From the NCBI GenBank assembly GCA_021234155.1, contig JAJEKV010000040.1, forward strand, positions 8,617,535 through 8,681,534: DNA of 64,000 nucleotides. Reading direction: 5' to 3'. The translations under genes and the position numbers were made by a program. Shown one piece after another: positions 10,933 through 20,536 of this stretch (position 1 is its first letter; each line of letters begins with the position of its first letter). Below the pieces are notes generated by a model. The model saw nothing but the letters and a program-made list of their open reading frames with translations. It was not told the DNA's origin and made no database searches. Source of the stretch: Isoetes taiwanensis. Lineage: Eukaryota > Streptophyta > Lycopodiopsida > Isoetales > Isoetaceae.

Positions 10933-11367
10933 AACAACAAGACTCCCTAAAGTAAGCTAACAGGCATCCAAATGGCACCACTGCACCATTTGGAACAAAC
11001 AAACAAGAAACCATGCAAGTAGACGACATACGTGTGCCTGGCAGCGGCAGGAGCTCCAGATTTGTCGATTTCCATTTCGAGCGCCTTGATTTTTACCCAA
11101 AAACGGGTGTCCTGTTCGAAGAGGTAAGGCGCTGAACTCTAGAGATTAGGTGCCAGAAACACTGAAAAAAGAGGCAAAAAATGGGTTGCATGAGGCGCTA
11201 GGCGCTGGCGGCTAGGTTCGAGGCGCTGAGGGCTGGAATAACTTGCGACAAAAGCAAATGAGATCCTCTAGAAACAATGAGACGTAACTAACTAAAAAAG
11301 TGATACTTCGGGATTTGAAATTTTGGCCGCTGGCAGTCTGCTGTACCAGAGGCGGCCAACTAGGGCC

Positions 11368-11650
11368 CGTGGTGGTCCAGGCGCCCATGCCCGCCCAGCC
11401 GCCCATGTGGCGGTCCAGACGCCCATGCCCGCCCATGCCCGTGGCGGTCCAGGCGCCCATGCCCGCCCAAATTTGAACTTTCAAATTCAAATATTTCCCG
11501 CCCTTCCGCCCTTCCGCCCGAATTTGAACATAAAATTTAAAAATCCCGCCCGTAATTTGAAACTTCAACTTGCCACCTGTGCAAATTTTAACATAAAATT
11601 CAAAATTCCCGCCCGTAATTTGAAATTTGACTGCCACCTGTGCAAATTTG
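11368..11650. repeat. GC-rich minisatellite followed by a diverged tandem repeat
   Basis: From 11368 to 11470 a unit containing GGCGGTCCAGGCGCCCATGC and GCCCGCC repeats imperfectly. From 11510 to 11650 a different unit of about 65 bases repeats twice (CCCGCCCGTAATTTGAAA...CACCTGTGCAAATTT). The second stretch contains TTTCCCGCC at 11494 and ATTCCCGCCC at 11605, both matching the plant E2F site. These could be promoter elements of gene A of the block, but no transcript evidence exists here. Confidence 0.65.
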
Positions 11651-12286
11651 AATCGTCCGCTTATTTAAAAATTGTACTTTGCAAAGCTTTGTCTTTGTCG
11701 CCGATCACCCTCTTAAGGCGACCATAGTACGACGCAGACGTTTTCGTGCACGGTTCAGGCACTTTCGAATCCGCCTGCTCGTTTTAGCTGCCGCTCGCAT
11801 AAGGCACGCAACTTTTCTCAAGCGCCTAGGTAGAAACTTTGCAAGGCGCATGCGTGCTGTCAGGCGCTTTCTTCTTGGCACTCACAGAAATCCCAGATCC
11901 ATCCTCCAGCTATAGGCGATTTCAGTTCTCAGCGACTCCCAGTTATTCAAGGCGTAGTGTGAATTCATATCTACTTAGATCAGATTGTTTTTCTAATTCC
12001 ATCTACTGCTTCAGTACAACATACCACTATGGATCTATCTAATATCAAATAAGTCCACTATTTCTGGTAGGAATTATGTTCTATTGCTGCCATGTATATA
12101 CCGTGTTGAAATGCTGAAATTCATATTGCTTGGACATAGTAAGAACCTTGGTTTCAATTGCAAAGTTGGCATGGGGTGCCCGTGTTATGCGTGCCTGCTC
12201 TTATTGACACATTTACGGCAATGAGAGCAAGAATGCATAACATAGGCACCTCGTGTAGATTTTGTGATGGAGCTGAGCCAAATCGC

Positions 12287-12610
12287 GCCATGGCGCCATT
12301 AATTTGAAATGGTGAACACTTGGATCAAATGGCGCCAAGGCGCCATTTTGTTCTAAATTCACCCCTAAAGTGGTGTATTGGTCTAAATGGCGCCATGGCG
12401 CCATTTCTTTTCAACATATATCAATGTATACAGCAAGGTTGGTGTAGGTTTAAGGCGCCATTAGGTGCAGTACACCATTTTTGGTGTGAATTTGGAACAA
12501 AATGGCGCCATGGCGCCATTTGATCCAAGTGTTCACCATTTCGACCAAATGGCACCTTGGCTCCAAATTTACATCAAAATTTGTTTTTTTGTACTAAATG
12601 GCGCCATTTT
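12287..12610. repeat. Palindromic repeat cluster with long inverted arms
   Basis: Full AAATGGCGCCATGGCGCCAT palindromes stand at 12385-12406 and 12500-12521, with variants at about 12287 and 12330. Around them, arms of about 59 bases at 12306-12364 and 12483-12542 are inverted copies of each other with few mismatches (each contains GGTGAACACTTGGATCAAAT or its complement). The cluster lies directly upstream of gene A and can fold into a large hairpin. It resembles the subterminal binding-site clusters of CACTA transposons or a foldback element. Confidence 0.8.
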
Positions 12611-12729
12611 TGCTTGTTTATTGCTTGTTTTTCGTCTAATTCATATGTTGTAAAAAAGTGTCACCTTGCTTGGTTGAAACAGGTTCAATTTTCCCCTGTA
12701 CAACCTATTCGTCGGAAGGACAATTGTCG

Positions 12730-14100
12730 CCCGGGGCCATATTTTGAATAGAACCACTCTTCATGGCAAGGAAATAGATTCTTTAAATGTAGCAATTGAG
12801 GTCACGGAGTCCATGATCCCATCGACGGAGCTTCCAGTCCCCTGCGAAGGGCAGATAACATTGGTGAAGCAGTAGGCACATTCATTCAGTGGCCTAAGAG
12901 GGATGTAAAACATGTTGAGTGCCCCTCAAGTGAAGATACATCATCAACATCCCTCAATTTGCCCTCTTCAGAAGAGGATTCATCTAGTAATCCACCATCT
13001 GTCAGTAGCCCGCCGGACATCAGTTTCACTGCTCACTGTGGTGAACCAAGCAACACAGCAACAAATGAGAAAGACGAGATAGTAGAGGAGATTGGAGGTC
13101 ATGAGAATCTAGGTGCCCGTCTTGGTCTCAGGTTGTTTAAGCCTGAAGATGAGACAGTCTACTACTCCGGAACAGATCTACTTCGTTTGCCATGCTACAT
13201 TCTTCACTCCTGCATTGGATCTAAATATTCGGAGGCGAATATAGTCTTTAGTGATCCTCAGGATGCTATAGACGATGAGTTCTTGGGTGTATCAAAGGTC
13301 GGGCTTTCAGTGGGTAAGATAATAGATCCAATGGGGAACCAAAATATGAGGTCATGTCATGCTTGTGCTGAGAGGCCTCCAGCTAACAGTCTAATATCCT
13401 GGGAGACCCGTGATGTTTTGCTTCGTGATAGTAGGACAGTTTCACAACATTTACAAGCTCGAGCTGCTCTCGAAGAGGATGACTTAGAAGTTGAGTGCTT
13501 GGAAGCTGATGTTGAGAAGCAATTCAAGACGAAAAGGAAATATACATATGTGAAGAGGGTCAGGAGGGAACCAAAGGGGGATAGAAAGGAGGAGAGGATG
13601 TGTGCTTCCAAGTCAATCAAGATGCTCTAAAATCAACATGCTGCAAAGATGAATGTGTCACAAAACTGAGCCGAGAGCAAGTATGTGCCTTAAGAAAAGA
13701 ATTTTATTCTCAATCAAGCAGTGTCAGGATTACGCTTGTTTTTGATGCGTTGAGTGTAACTTATACAGGGCAGTCAGAGGCGAAAGTAGTGGTCTCTGGA
13801 GTGAAGTGCTGTCAATTCGCATGGCGCGTGGCTTTAGGAGTTGCTCAGTCTACGTTTTATAGTTGGAGGAAGAGGTTCGAGTTAGGTGGAAAACGGGCGG
13901 AGCATGGTAATACAGGCTCTAAGAAGCCTAGATCTGTGACACTAGCTATAGAAAGTGTGTTTGATACCTTCATTAGTGAGAATGCGGAGAGCATTCTACA
14001 TAGAAGCAAAAAAGGAAAGGATGATATAAGGGAGAATGTTCGCAAACTTCCTTCCATCCTTAATAAGAAGAGCATACATAAGGCATTAGAGTTTTTTTGA
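12730..14100 (+). pseudogene. Block gene A: DUF8039-like segment plus Cys/His-poor transposase-like N-terminal region, frameshifted
   Basis: The reading begins in one frame (RTTLHGKEIDSLNVAIEV, then STELPVPCEGQITLVK), shifts near 12870 into AVGTFIQWPKRDVK, and shifts again near 13600. The pattern LP-x-P followed by A-x-G-x-FI-x-WP-x-x-x-V is that of the DUF8039-type segment in plant CACTA-associated proteins (family resemblance recalled, not searched). A Ser/Pro/acid-rich linker follows, then KTKRKYTYVKRVRRE. The last part, STCCKDECVTKLSREQVCAL then FAWRVALGVAQSTFYSW and HGN-x-GSKK, has the wording of an unnamed eukaryotic transposase-like family. It stops at a TGA in FF* at 14100, with similar-looking codons after. 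Two frameshifts and truncation make it a pseudogene. Function, probably in transposition, is inferred. Confidence 0.55.
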
Positions 14101-14219
14101 GGTCAAATAAGGGCCCTTACTCGATGCCACGTCAAAAAGCTCGCGGCCAATGAGGAGCCGAGCTTGTACAAAGTTTTTTACCGAGCCTTGATTTCGCCAT
14201 TCCAGGTGTCAACTGCCGG

Positions 14220-14475
14220 TAGCTTCGGTAATATCCGTGCCTCTAGCTTCGGGTGTCAGATTACACACGTGGCAATTATGACCATTAGCTAGCTCCCGCC
14301 CTCAATTCCCACTCAGGTGTTTTCCTCAACAGAGTTTGCGCAAAGATCGATTGCCCGCGCCAAGGGAACTTCGATTTTCTCATGAACTGCTTCGACCTGC
14401 GCCGAAGGGAGTTTCGACCACAGAAAAGCTTCGATCAAGGTAAAATCGCGGAGCCTTTCCTAATATTTCGATTCC
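14220..14475 (+). promoter_or_regulatory. Cluster of (C)TTCGA/TTCGG motifs upstream of gene B
   Basis: Within 255 bases before the gene B start, TTCGG or TTCGA occurs repeatedly as AGCTTCGG (twice), ACTTCGAT, GCTTCGAC, GTTTCGAC, GCTTCGAT and TTTCGATT. This spacing and density are not seen in neighbouring DNA. A protein-binding role is inferred only from the repetition. Confidence 0.4.
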
Positions 14476-14507
14476 GCTCCACATTCTGATTTGAATTCTG
14501 TGACTAG

Positions 14508-15694
14508 ATGGCTATAAGCTCTATCAACGTCGGAAATGACTTTGAAAGCTTCGTGGTGTCGACCGGGAGCTTTGTTACACTCCAACCTGCAATGCGAGGT
14601 GAATGGCGAGTCAAAAGATGCAGGAGAGATGATGTTTCTGCATATTGGAAGGCTTTGGTGGTCGGTTTTTGATCAGGTAAAGAGACATTTGTACAAGTAA
14701 GGCATGTATACACTCCAACAGATATGGCAAAAGAAAAAATAAGCCAGCGACGAACTTTCACACGGTTAGAAGCAAACTGTGAGTATGTACTTCTATGCAA
14801 TCCATATTTAAATTAGTTCCCTTACTTATCCAGTTCATTCCTATTCTCTCAGGTTTGTGTATATCTGATGTGGAGAACACAGTCTCTTCACACTCGATAA
14901 GTAGTGTATTCCATTTCACCAAGATATGGGCTCCTTGTTGTTCGAAGGTAGCATACCAGTGCAGCTCACAGAAAAGGGATATATGGTTCTGGAGGTATGA
15001 ATACTCTCCACGAAGATCCAAGCTTATTGAGCTTCCATTGCCCAACCTGTCCGAGCTATACTGCAGGCCTCTGGATGCCACTTCTATCTTATTAGCACGG
15101 AGTAAGTTGTCGCAGGAAATGTTCACGACATTGAAGGAGAAGGGAGGAGTCTGCGGGCATATGAAGATAAATTTAGGAATTGATCTGTTCATTGCCTTAT
15201 TCAAGAGCGCCGACAATGTTAAGAAGACCTTGCAGATGTTTATAGTTCAACAGTCGGTGGATAGTTTTTTAGATAGTCTATTTCTTGAAGGTTGGAGTGC
15301 TCGACTTCACGATGGAGCTGAATCTACTGAATACAGGATAAGTCGAGACATGGTTCGGTTCAGATATTGCATTCAGAAGCAAACGCTGTATGTCACTTTT
15401 ATCCGTGAAGGAAGAAAGTACGTTTGGATTCCTGTAGAACAAGATGACAATGATGGCACTCATTCCGTTGTCATAGACTTGAACATTCATAAGGATAATC
15501 AGTTGTTCAAAAGTCTGAGAGCGGAGAGCGAGTGGTCTCTATTCGATGTTCGGCGGCAATTAGAGTTTGAGACAGACTTAAATTTCTTCCATTTTATGAG
15601 AGACGGCCAGAAGGTGGGAAAGCGCAGAGAAGAATGCGATAAATTGGGGTCATGCATGCCACCCAAAGTCATATCTGTATATGAATCTATGTAA
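14508..15694 (+). pseudogene. Block gene B: BAH-like domain protein, one intron, one premature stop
   Basis: Exon 1 starts at ATG 14508 (MAISSINVGNDFESFVV) and runs to 14777. The intron 14778-14852 has GTGAGTATG at the donor and CTCTCAG at the acceptor and keeps phase. The spliced N-terminal part reads FVTLQP, WRVKRC, YWKALVVG, ETFVQVRHVYTPTDM and LCISDVENTVSSHSI. This order (strand, VRV/VQV-x-x-x-Y-x-P-x-D, then LF/C-x-SD-x-E-x-x-V-x-x-x-SI) is that of a BAH domain, a chromatin-binding module. A TGA after VVGF (about 14668) and probably a small shift near 14940 break it. The C-terminal 180 codons (IDLFIALFKSADNVKK, YVWIPVEQDDNDGTHSV, SEWSLFDVRRQLE, FHFMRDGQKVGK) match no family I know. A BAH domain in a transposon-like block is unusual. 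A role in targeting or escaping silencing is speculation. Confidence 0.5.
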
Positions 15695-15785
15695 TATAAA
15701 TATAAGTGATAGTTAATTAGAGATCTATTGTATATTAATTGCAAACATTTGCTTTCATTGGAATATAAGACTTAAAGTAGCTACA

Positions 15786-16105
15786 GTGCGAAATTTACAA
15801 CATAAAATATAGATGTTGTATTTTCACACCGTACTTACGGTGCAAAATTGTGGATATCATAAAATATGGAAGGGCTATTTTCGCACCGTAGCCACGGTGC
15901 GAAAATGTGCATAGCATAAAAAATGAAAGGGGTATTTTTGCACCGTAGCCACGCTGCGAAATTGTACATAGCATAAAAAATGAAAGGGGTGGCTACGGTG
16001 CGAAATTGTACATAGAATAAATTATCGAAGTCTTGTTTTCGCACCATAGCCACGGTGCGAATTTGTAAGGAAGTGTTATTTTCGCATCGTTGCCACGTTG
16101 TTAGC
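15786..16105. repeat. Tandem palindromes, CGCACCGT...ACGGTGCG type
   Basis: The best copy, 15878-15905, is TTTTCGCACCGT, then AGCC, then ACGGTGCGAAAA. At least four further variants follow, separated by a shared spacer (CATAGCATAAAAAATGAAAG). The unit period is about 60 bases. The array lies immediately upstream of gene C. Confidence 0.88.
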
Positions 16106-16179
16106 CTCTCTTGCAAATCAAGCCGCTACAAAGGCGCTCACATTCAAACTGTCATAAATCGAGGCGCTGCTCCACGAGA

Positions 16180-17698
16180 ATGGCAAATAGCGGGTCAGAT
16201 AAGGCATGGGAGCTGTTTAGCGCATGGTATGAAAAAATAGTGGAGAAAGAACAGGATTTTCGTCAGAAGCATCCAGAAGAGTTCGAGGAGGAGCTAGAGC
16301 AACCAGTGGATGCAACCACTGTATATAATAATTTTTGCCTGACAGTAGACATTATGGCAGAGTGTAACAGGTTTATTGATGCATATGGCGGCATCCTTCA
16401 TAGCTTCATAGCTAGAGCTGGTCCTGACGTAAAACCATGTCATGTGACTGGTTTGCCTTCACTAAGCATGCAAGCTTTAATTAAGATGTTTCCAAAACCT
16501 AATCAAGACCGAATTAGAAGGTTCTTGAAGAGACTACATGCAGAACTGTGCAGGCAAGAGGGCAAAGAAGGTTTTTTCAGCCTAGATATCATGTTCAGCA
16601 CATACATGATTTACACTAAGCCAAGCAAAGATGCCGGTTCTTCTTCAAGTGCACAGGTCGCTCAAATAGAACGCCCCGCCTCACTAGTAGAGGAGCCGGT
16701 AGATCCTGAGAAAGAGAAACTCATACTGGAAAATGAGAAGAACGAGGCTCTGGAAGAGGAGGTCTCCGAGAAAAAATTGTCTACTTGGGGGTTATCAGAA
16801 GCATATCCCATCCATGTAGGTGGGAAACCATACTTGTTGCTGCCCGACATATCTGAAGTGACAGGGTTGAGAGAAGACGAGATATTGGGCCAGATATATG
16901 CACATGTTGTAGGCCTGGGAGAATTTATAGACTTTGAGACTGATGTCCCCAGACAAATAATGGAGGCTGTGACTTATGATGGATCCTCAATACCTCCAGA
17001 GGATGCATTTGAAATTGTCATGTAGCAAGCTGAAGCAGGGTATGAAGCAGTGAAAGATGTCAAATTTGAAGCTGCTAGCTCTTCAAACACTGCTTCTGTG
17101 TTCATAGAACGTGAGCTGTCGAAGTCCTCTTTCAAAATAACAAACCCAGCTGTTGTCGAACGTGACAAGAGAGAGGTATTTATCTGGTTTCATTTTTTAT
17201 TTCTTCTTGAATCTGATGTTTCTTTTATGCAGGAATTATTTATTGATGACTTCTGTGCAAGGCATGAGAGAGTCACCCTAGGTCGGGACGCCAGTATTGC
17301 ACATTATATGGGCTACCTTCACAAGGGGGAAATTATTGTGTTTCACAATAAATATAGTCCATCTGGAGTAGAGGAGGTCCTCAAGCTTAAAGCTCTGTCC
17401 TTAGCTGGCAACCACGTGCCCCTAGCCGCAAACTATGATCGAGTTATAGCAGTAGATAGGGATATCGCCATGTATGTCTTCGGGGGCTTCAAAATGTACT
17501 CTGTCCTTGCAAATAAAGCAGCTCTAGGCTTGAGTGGAGCGGACAAGGAAGCACCTAGCGCTTGTCACATTACCTGAAGGACCCTGACATATTGTATCAC
17601 ATTAGATGCAATTGGGGTTTGGAGTAAAGGAAGAGGACTTAGAAGAATTTGATTCGGGTACTCCAGGCCCTGATGCCAAGAAAAGGAAATGTACTTGA
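16180..17698 (+). pseudogene. Block gene C: unknown protein, one intron, stop and frameshift
   Basis: Start at ATG 16180 (MANSGSDKAWELFSAWYEKI). The first part is helical and charged. The middle reads CHVTGLPSLSMQALIKMFPK and RRFLKRLHAELCRQEGKEG. An acidic coiled-coil linker precedes WGLSEAYPIHVGGKPYLLLP. A TAG interrupts after FEIVM (17023), and the frame continues unchanged behind it. A short intron, 17176-17232, has GTATTT and TTATGCAG borders. The last part reads FIDDFCARHERVTLGRDASI and YDRVIAVDRDIAMYVFGGF, shifts frame near 17570 and ends in a basic tail (PDAKKRKCT) at 17698. Apart from these lesions the codon structure holds over 500 codons, so the gene was under selection until recently. 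I do not recognise the family. Its neighbours suggest an accessory protein of a mobile element. Confidence 0.5.
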
Positions 17699-17900
17699 AA
17701 AACTTTTGTATTAATATAATATCTTTTCTATAAAATTCATGAATTGTTTTTATATGACAAAATTACTTTTGTATGATTGTTCATCTATGAGATTCATTAA
17801 TTGTTAGAATTTAATGTCAGCAATAAATCCTTGTTAGATGTATATGTTAGGTCTTCTTTAATGGTGAACTCAGTCATTTCCATGTATGTACATCAGGAAC

Positions 17901-18071
17901 GTAGCCACGGTGTGAGAACAGGATGTCGGCAGCTTTTTGGGCTGATTTTTGCACTGTGGCTCGTTCTTGGCAGGATGTCGGCGGTTTTGGACTGCCCTGT
18001 TTACGCCGTATACGGTCGCGAAAACAGCTATTCCATGGCGTGCGCATGACACCATTTCGCACCGTGGCTAC
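17901..18071. repeat. Outlying inverted pair of the CACCGTGGCTAC palindrome
   Basis: GTAGCCACGGTG at 17901-17912 and CACCGTGGCTAC at 18060-18071 are perfect inverted arms around 147 bases, of the same motif family as the array at 15786-16105. They close the three-gene block on its right side. Confidence 0.8.
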
Positions 18072-18079
18072 TATGAACA

Positions 18080-19170
18080 TTTTTTAGTCTAGGGGTTTAT
18101 GGGATCGGGAGAGACAATATTGCTCTTTTCTTGGCTGGGCTCCAGGGTTCTCTGTTTGTAATCAAGGGTTGATCCTGGTAGATAGGTTGGGGTTGAGGTG
18201 GGGAGGGGGGGGGGGGGGGGGGGTTTCATCCAAGTCCACTTACACACCCCTCCTCCATGCAGTCTCAACCCACAGATATTACAGGGGAGAGGGAGGCCAT
18301 ACCAATTCAGATGCAATGTTTTGGAGTTTCCAAAATAGTCCTTATATTCAATTGAGTTTGGTATGGGCTTGAGGATATCTAATTGCACCCACACCTGCCT
18401 AAAATTACAGCCTTAGAAAGAGGGCCAAACCTATCCTACGGATGGAGGTAGGTTTTTTTTATATTTGACTGAGTGTTTGCATTTTAAACACTAGGTTATA
18501 ATGTATCCATGAACATACACATTAGAGTGCAGATATGCATTTATCTTTACTGAATGACTCTTACTCTTAAGATGAATAGATTAAAAATGTGATAGATAAG
18601 CATAAAATACTGATAATAAGGCTTAGCGATTTGTAAGTTAGATGCATTGTCACTATAGCTATGATTGCAACTGATTATTTACTCCACTTTGCACATATGG
18701 TGCATGGTATGGCCCTTCTATTTCCAATTCACACTACAAGGGTAGCATACTGAGGCATGGATTAATACTAACTAAAATACACATATGTGGCGGTTTTCAT
18801 GCGTACACTATATGTTGATAAATATTAAGGCTAGCATGGTTTATTGGTTAATGATGGTTTCCATTGGTAAGCAAATATTCAATCTCTCATTTCTGGGAAG
18901 AATTAAGGGTACGAAACCAACCTCATGTGAAATGATGAAGATACAGCCAGATTTGGTCCAAAGTTAGAGGAGACCTAAGATATCTAGACGGGCAGTGCTG
19001 GAAGATTGCACCTCACACGAGCCAGGCAAGATTTGGTGGTAGAATGCAAGATTATGTTTAGATAAGTGTCTTTATCTACGAGTAAAATGAATAACCTATT
19101 GATAGGGGTACTAAGTTGATGTACTGCACATGCAAATGAAAAACAGGCACTTGCTAAACATTAATGTAAT
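18080..19170. other. Unassigned spacer
   Basis: Apart from the G run, nothing gene-like is seen. At 19013-19036 the translation SHEPGKIWW and the bases ATTTGGTGGTA resemble the broken gag end at 10872-10882. This may be coincidence or the far side of the block insertion. Confidence 0.4.
18198..18222 (+). repeat. G homopolymer run
   Basis: A nearly pure run of about 24 G follows a G-rich stretch (GGTGGGGAGGG). It is a G-quadruplex-prone tract and also a place where assembly or sequencing length errors are likely. Confidence 0.85.
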
Positions 19171-19949
19171 ACTAGAAATGGAGCCCAGCATTGCTGGGAT
19201 AGCTAGGAACTATAAATGATACACTGAAGCAAATTGTTAGTTGAATTCACGTTCTTAAAATCACACAATTAAGAGCATTTGACCACATTTCTAACCCCCT
19301 TCATTTTTCCTTTTCCTTTTACATTTCCATGCTTTGTTTTTTCTTTTCCTTCTTTCCCCTTTTTGATTTTTTCATTTGTTCTTTTTTTCATTTGTTCTTT
19401 TTTTCTTTCTCCACTCTTCCATTTCTACCATCTTCCTTTTCTCTTTGTTGTTTTCCCCTTCACCATTTTTATTTTTCTGATTTCGCAATCCATTTTCTCC
19501 CAAAGGTAACAAGATGATAACATAAATTTGTTTCACCAACTAAAACTAGCACAAGAAATTGAAGAATTGCATGAGAACAACTGGAACACAAAATAGAACG
19601 CAACATTAACTTTCGTAGCCATAAGGAGACGCAGCTGTTAGGGGGCAGGAGAACCTAAAGCTCTAGCAGGGCACTGTGCAGCTATATGACCCAGTCTCTG
19701 ACACACAAAATATAAACCCGATATTGCATAAGGCCGGTTCTGTCTACCCTGGCTGGAACCCCATTCAAGTGCTAATTTATGGGCTTGTCACAACCTCTTA
19801 TCATAATCAGAACTAAAAGCCCCAAGTTCAAAGCATTCTGCCACTTTCGGACCATCCCTATCCCTTATGATTACTACTTGTTTCCTATTATCCAAAAGAT
19901 TGTTACCTCTGTCAATGCTCTGTTGTGCGGATGGGGTCAGATGCTTCTC

Positions 19950-20536
19950 CAATCTTTAAATTTGCTCTCGTTCTCAGGAAAGACATCCTCCATTTTGTTA
20001 ACGAAATCAAATTGACATACATTTTCCTCCAACTTGAATGCTGGTGTGCGCGCCTTCTTGCTCTTCTGCTCAATCTCCAGCTGCAGGGTGAGAGCATGTT
20101 AGGGTGTGCCAAAAAAAGTATCTAAAAGGTAGTTTTTGAGTACTTTTTCTGCAGGTACCTAATTGGTATTAAAAGTACTTAAATCAAAGCTAATAGTCAA
20201 TATTTTTGCTTCATGATTGAGAGCAATAGAAGCATGATGTCTTAGAGCACTTTTCATATCACCTATTATCATGAGCATGAAGCAATATCACCATATGTGA
20301 GTACCCAGTGGATATTTTAGGTAGGTTCCAAAAGTGATACACCCTAACATGCTTTAACCCTGCAATGCTGAAATCTTTGCATCCAACTCGCTCAACTTAT
20401 CATCTTATCATCTCTGTGAGCAGCAATCCTCTATTCCATTCCCTTTGCCCAAGCTGGGGCACATGTCTGGTCCTGAACATGCTCCTGAACCTGAAGCCTT
20501 GGCAGCTGTAGTCCTAGCAGCCGGGCCTCTAGGCAT
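19950..20536 (-). pseudogene. Unidentified gene fragment split by a MITE, probably captured
   Basis: On the minus strand an ATG at 20536 opens MPRGPAARTTAAKASGSG and so on. It needs a small shift near 20420 to continue as DKLSELDAKISAL, an amphipathic helix. A MITE (20084-20362) then interrupts. On the other side the same kind of helix continues: LEIEQKSKKARTPAF, then KLEENVCQFDFVNKMEDVF, then FKDW and a stop near 19946. Together this looks like the basic N-terminus and coiled coil of a real plant protein, perhaps of a replication or chromatin protein, but I cannot name it. Its orientation matches the Helitron that seems to contain it, so capture is likely. Confidence 0.4.
20084..20362. mobile_element. 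MITE, hAT-like ends
   Basis: CAGGGTGAGAGCATGTTAGG at the left is mirrored at the right by the complement of CAGGGTTAAAGCATGTTAGG, giving terminal inverted repeats of about 25 bases around a 279-base element. The CAGGG start is typical of hAT MITEs. The 8-base flanks (GCTG shared) are too diverged for a firm target duplication. Confidence 0.65.

Larger units (their letters stand above)
10883..18080 (+). mobile_element. Unclassified three-gene block, probably a decayed DNA transposon
   Basis: Three plus-strand genes, all mutated but with recent-looking coding structure, stand in a row: 12730-14100, 14508-15694 and 16180-17698. Between and around them lie highly organised repeats: GGCGCC palindromes (10905-12610), TTCGA motifs (14220-14475) and CGCACCGT/ACGGTGCG palindromes (15786-16105 and 17901-18071). 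No reverse transcriptase, LTR or PBS occurs here. Gene A has a DUF8039-like segment known from plant CACTA-associated proteins and gene B a BAH-like domain. No clean terminal inverted repeat was found. ATTTGGTGGTA occurs at both 10872 and 19030 and could be a target duplication, but the first copy is also gag coding sequence. Limits are therefore approximate. Confidence 0.5.

Noticed and set aside
15786-16105. CRISPR-like array because of regularly spaced repeats
   Set aside because: The repeats are degenerate palindromes with similar spacers in a plant nuclear context. No cas genes or unique spacers are present.
19013-19036. Right-hand target duplication (ATTTGGTGGTA) of the three-gene block
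   Set aside because: The 11-base match to 10872 is suggestive, but the following sequence does not continue as gag and no terminal inverted repeats support it, so it was not used as a boundary.
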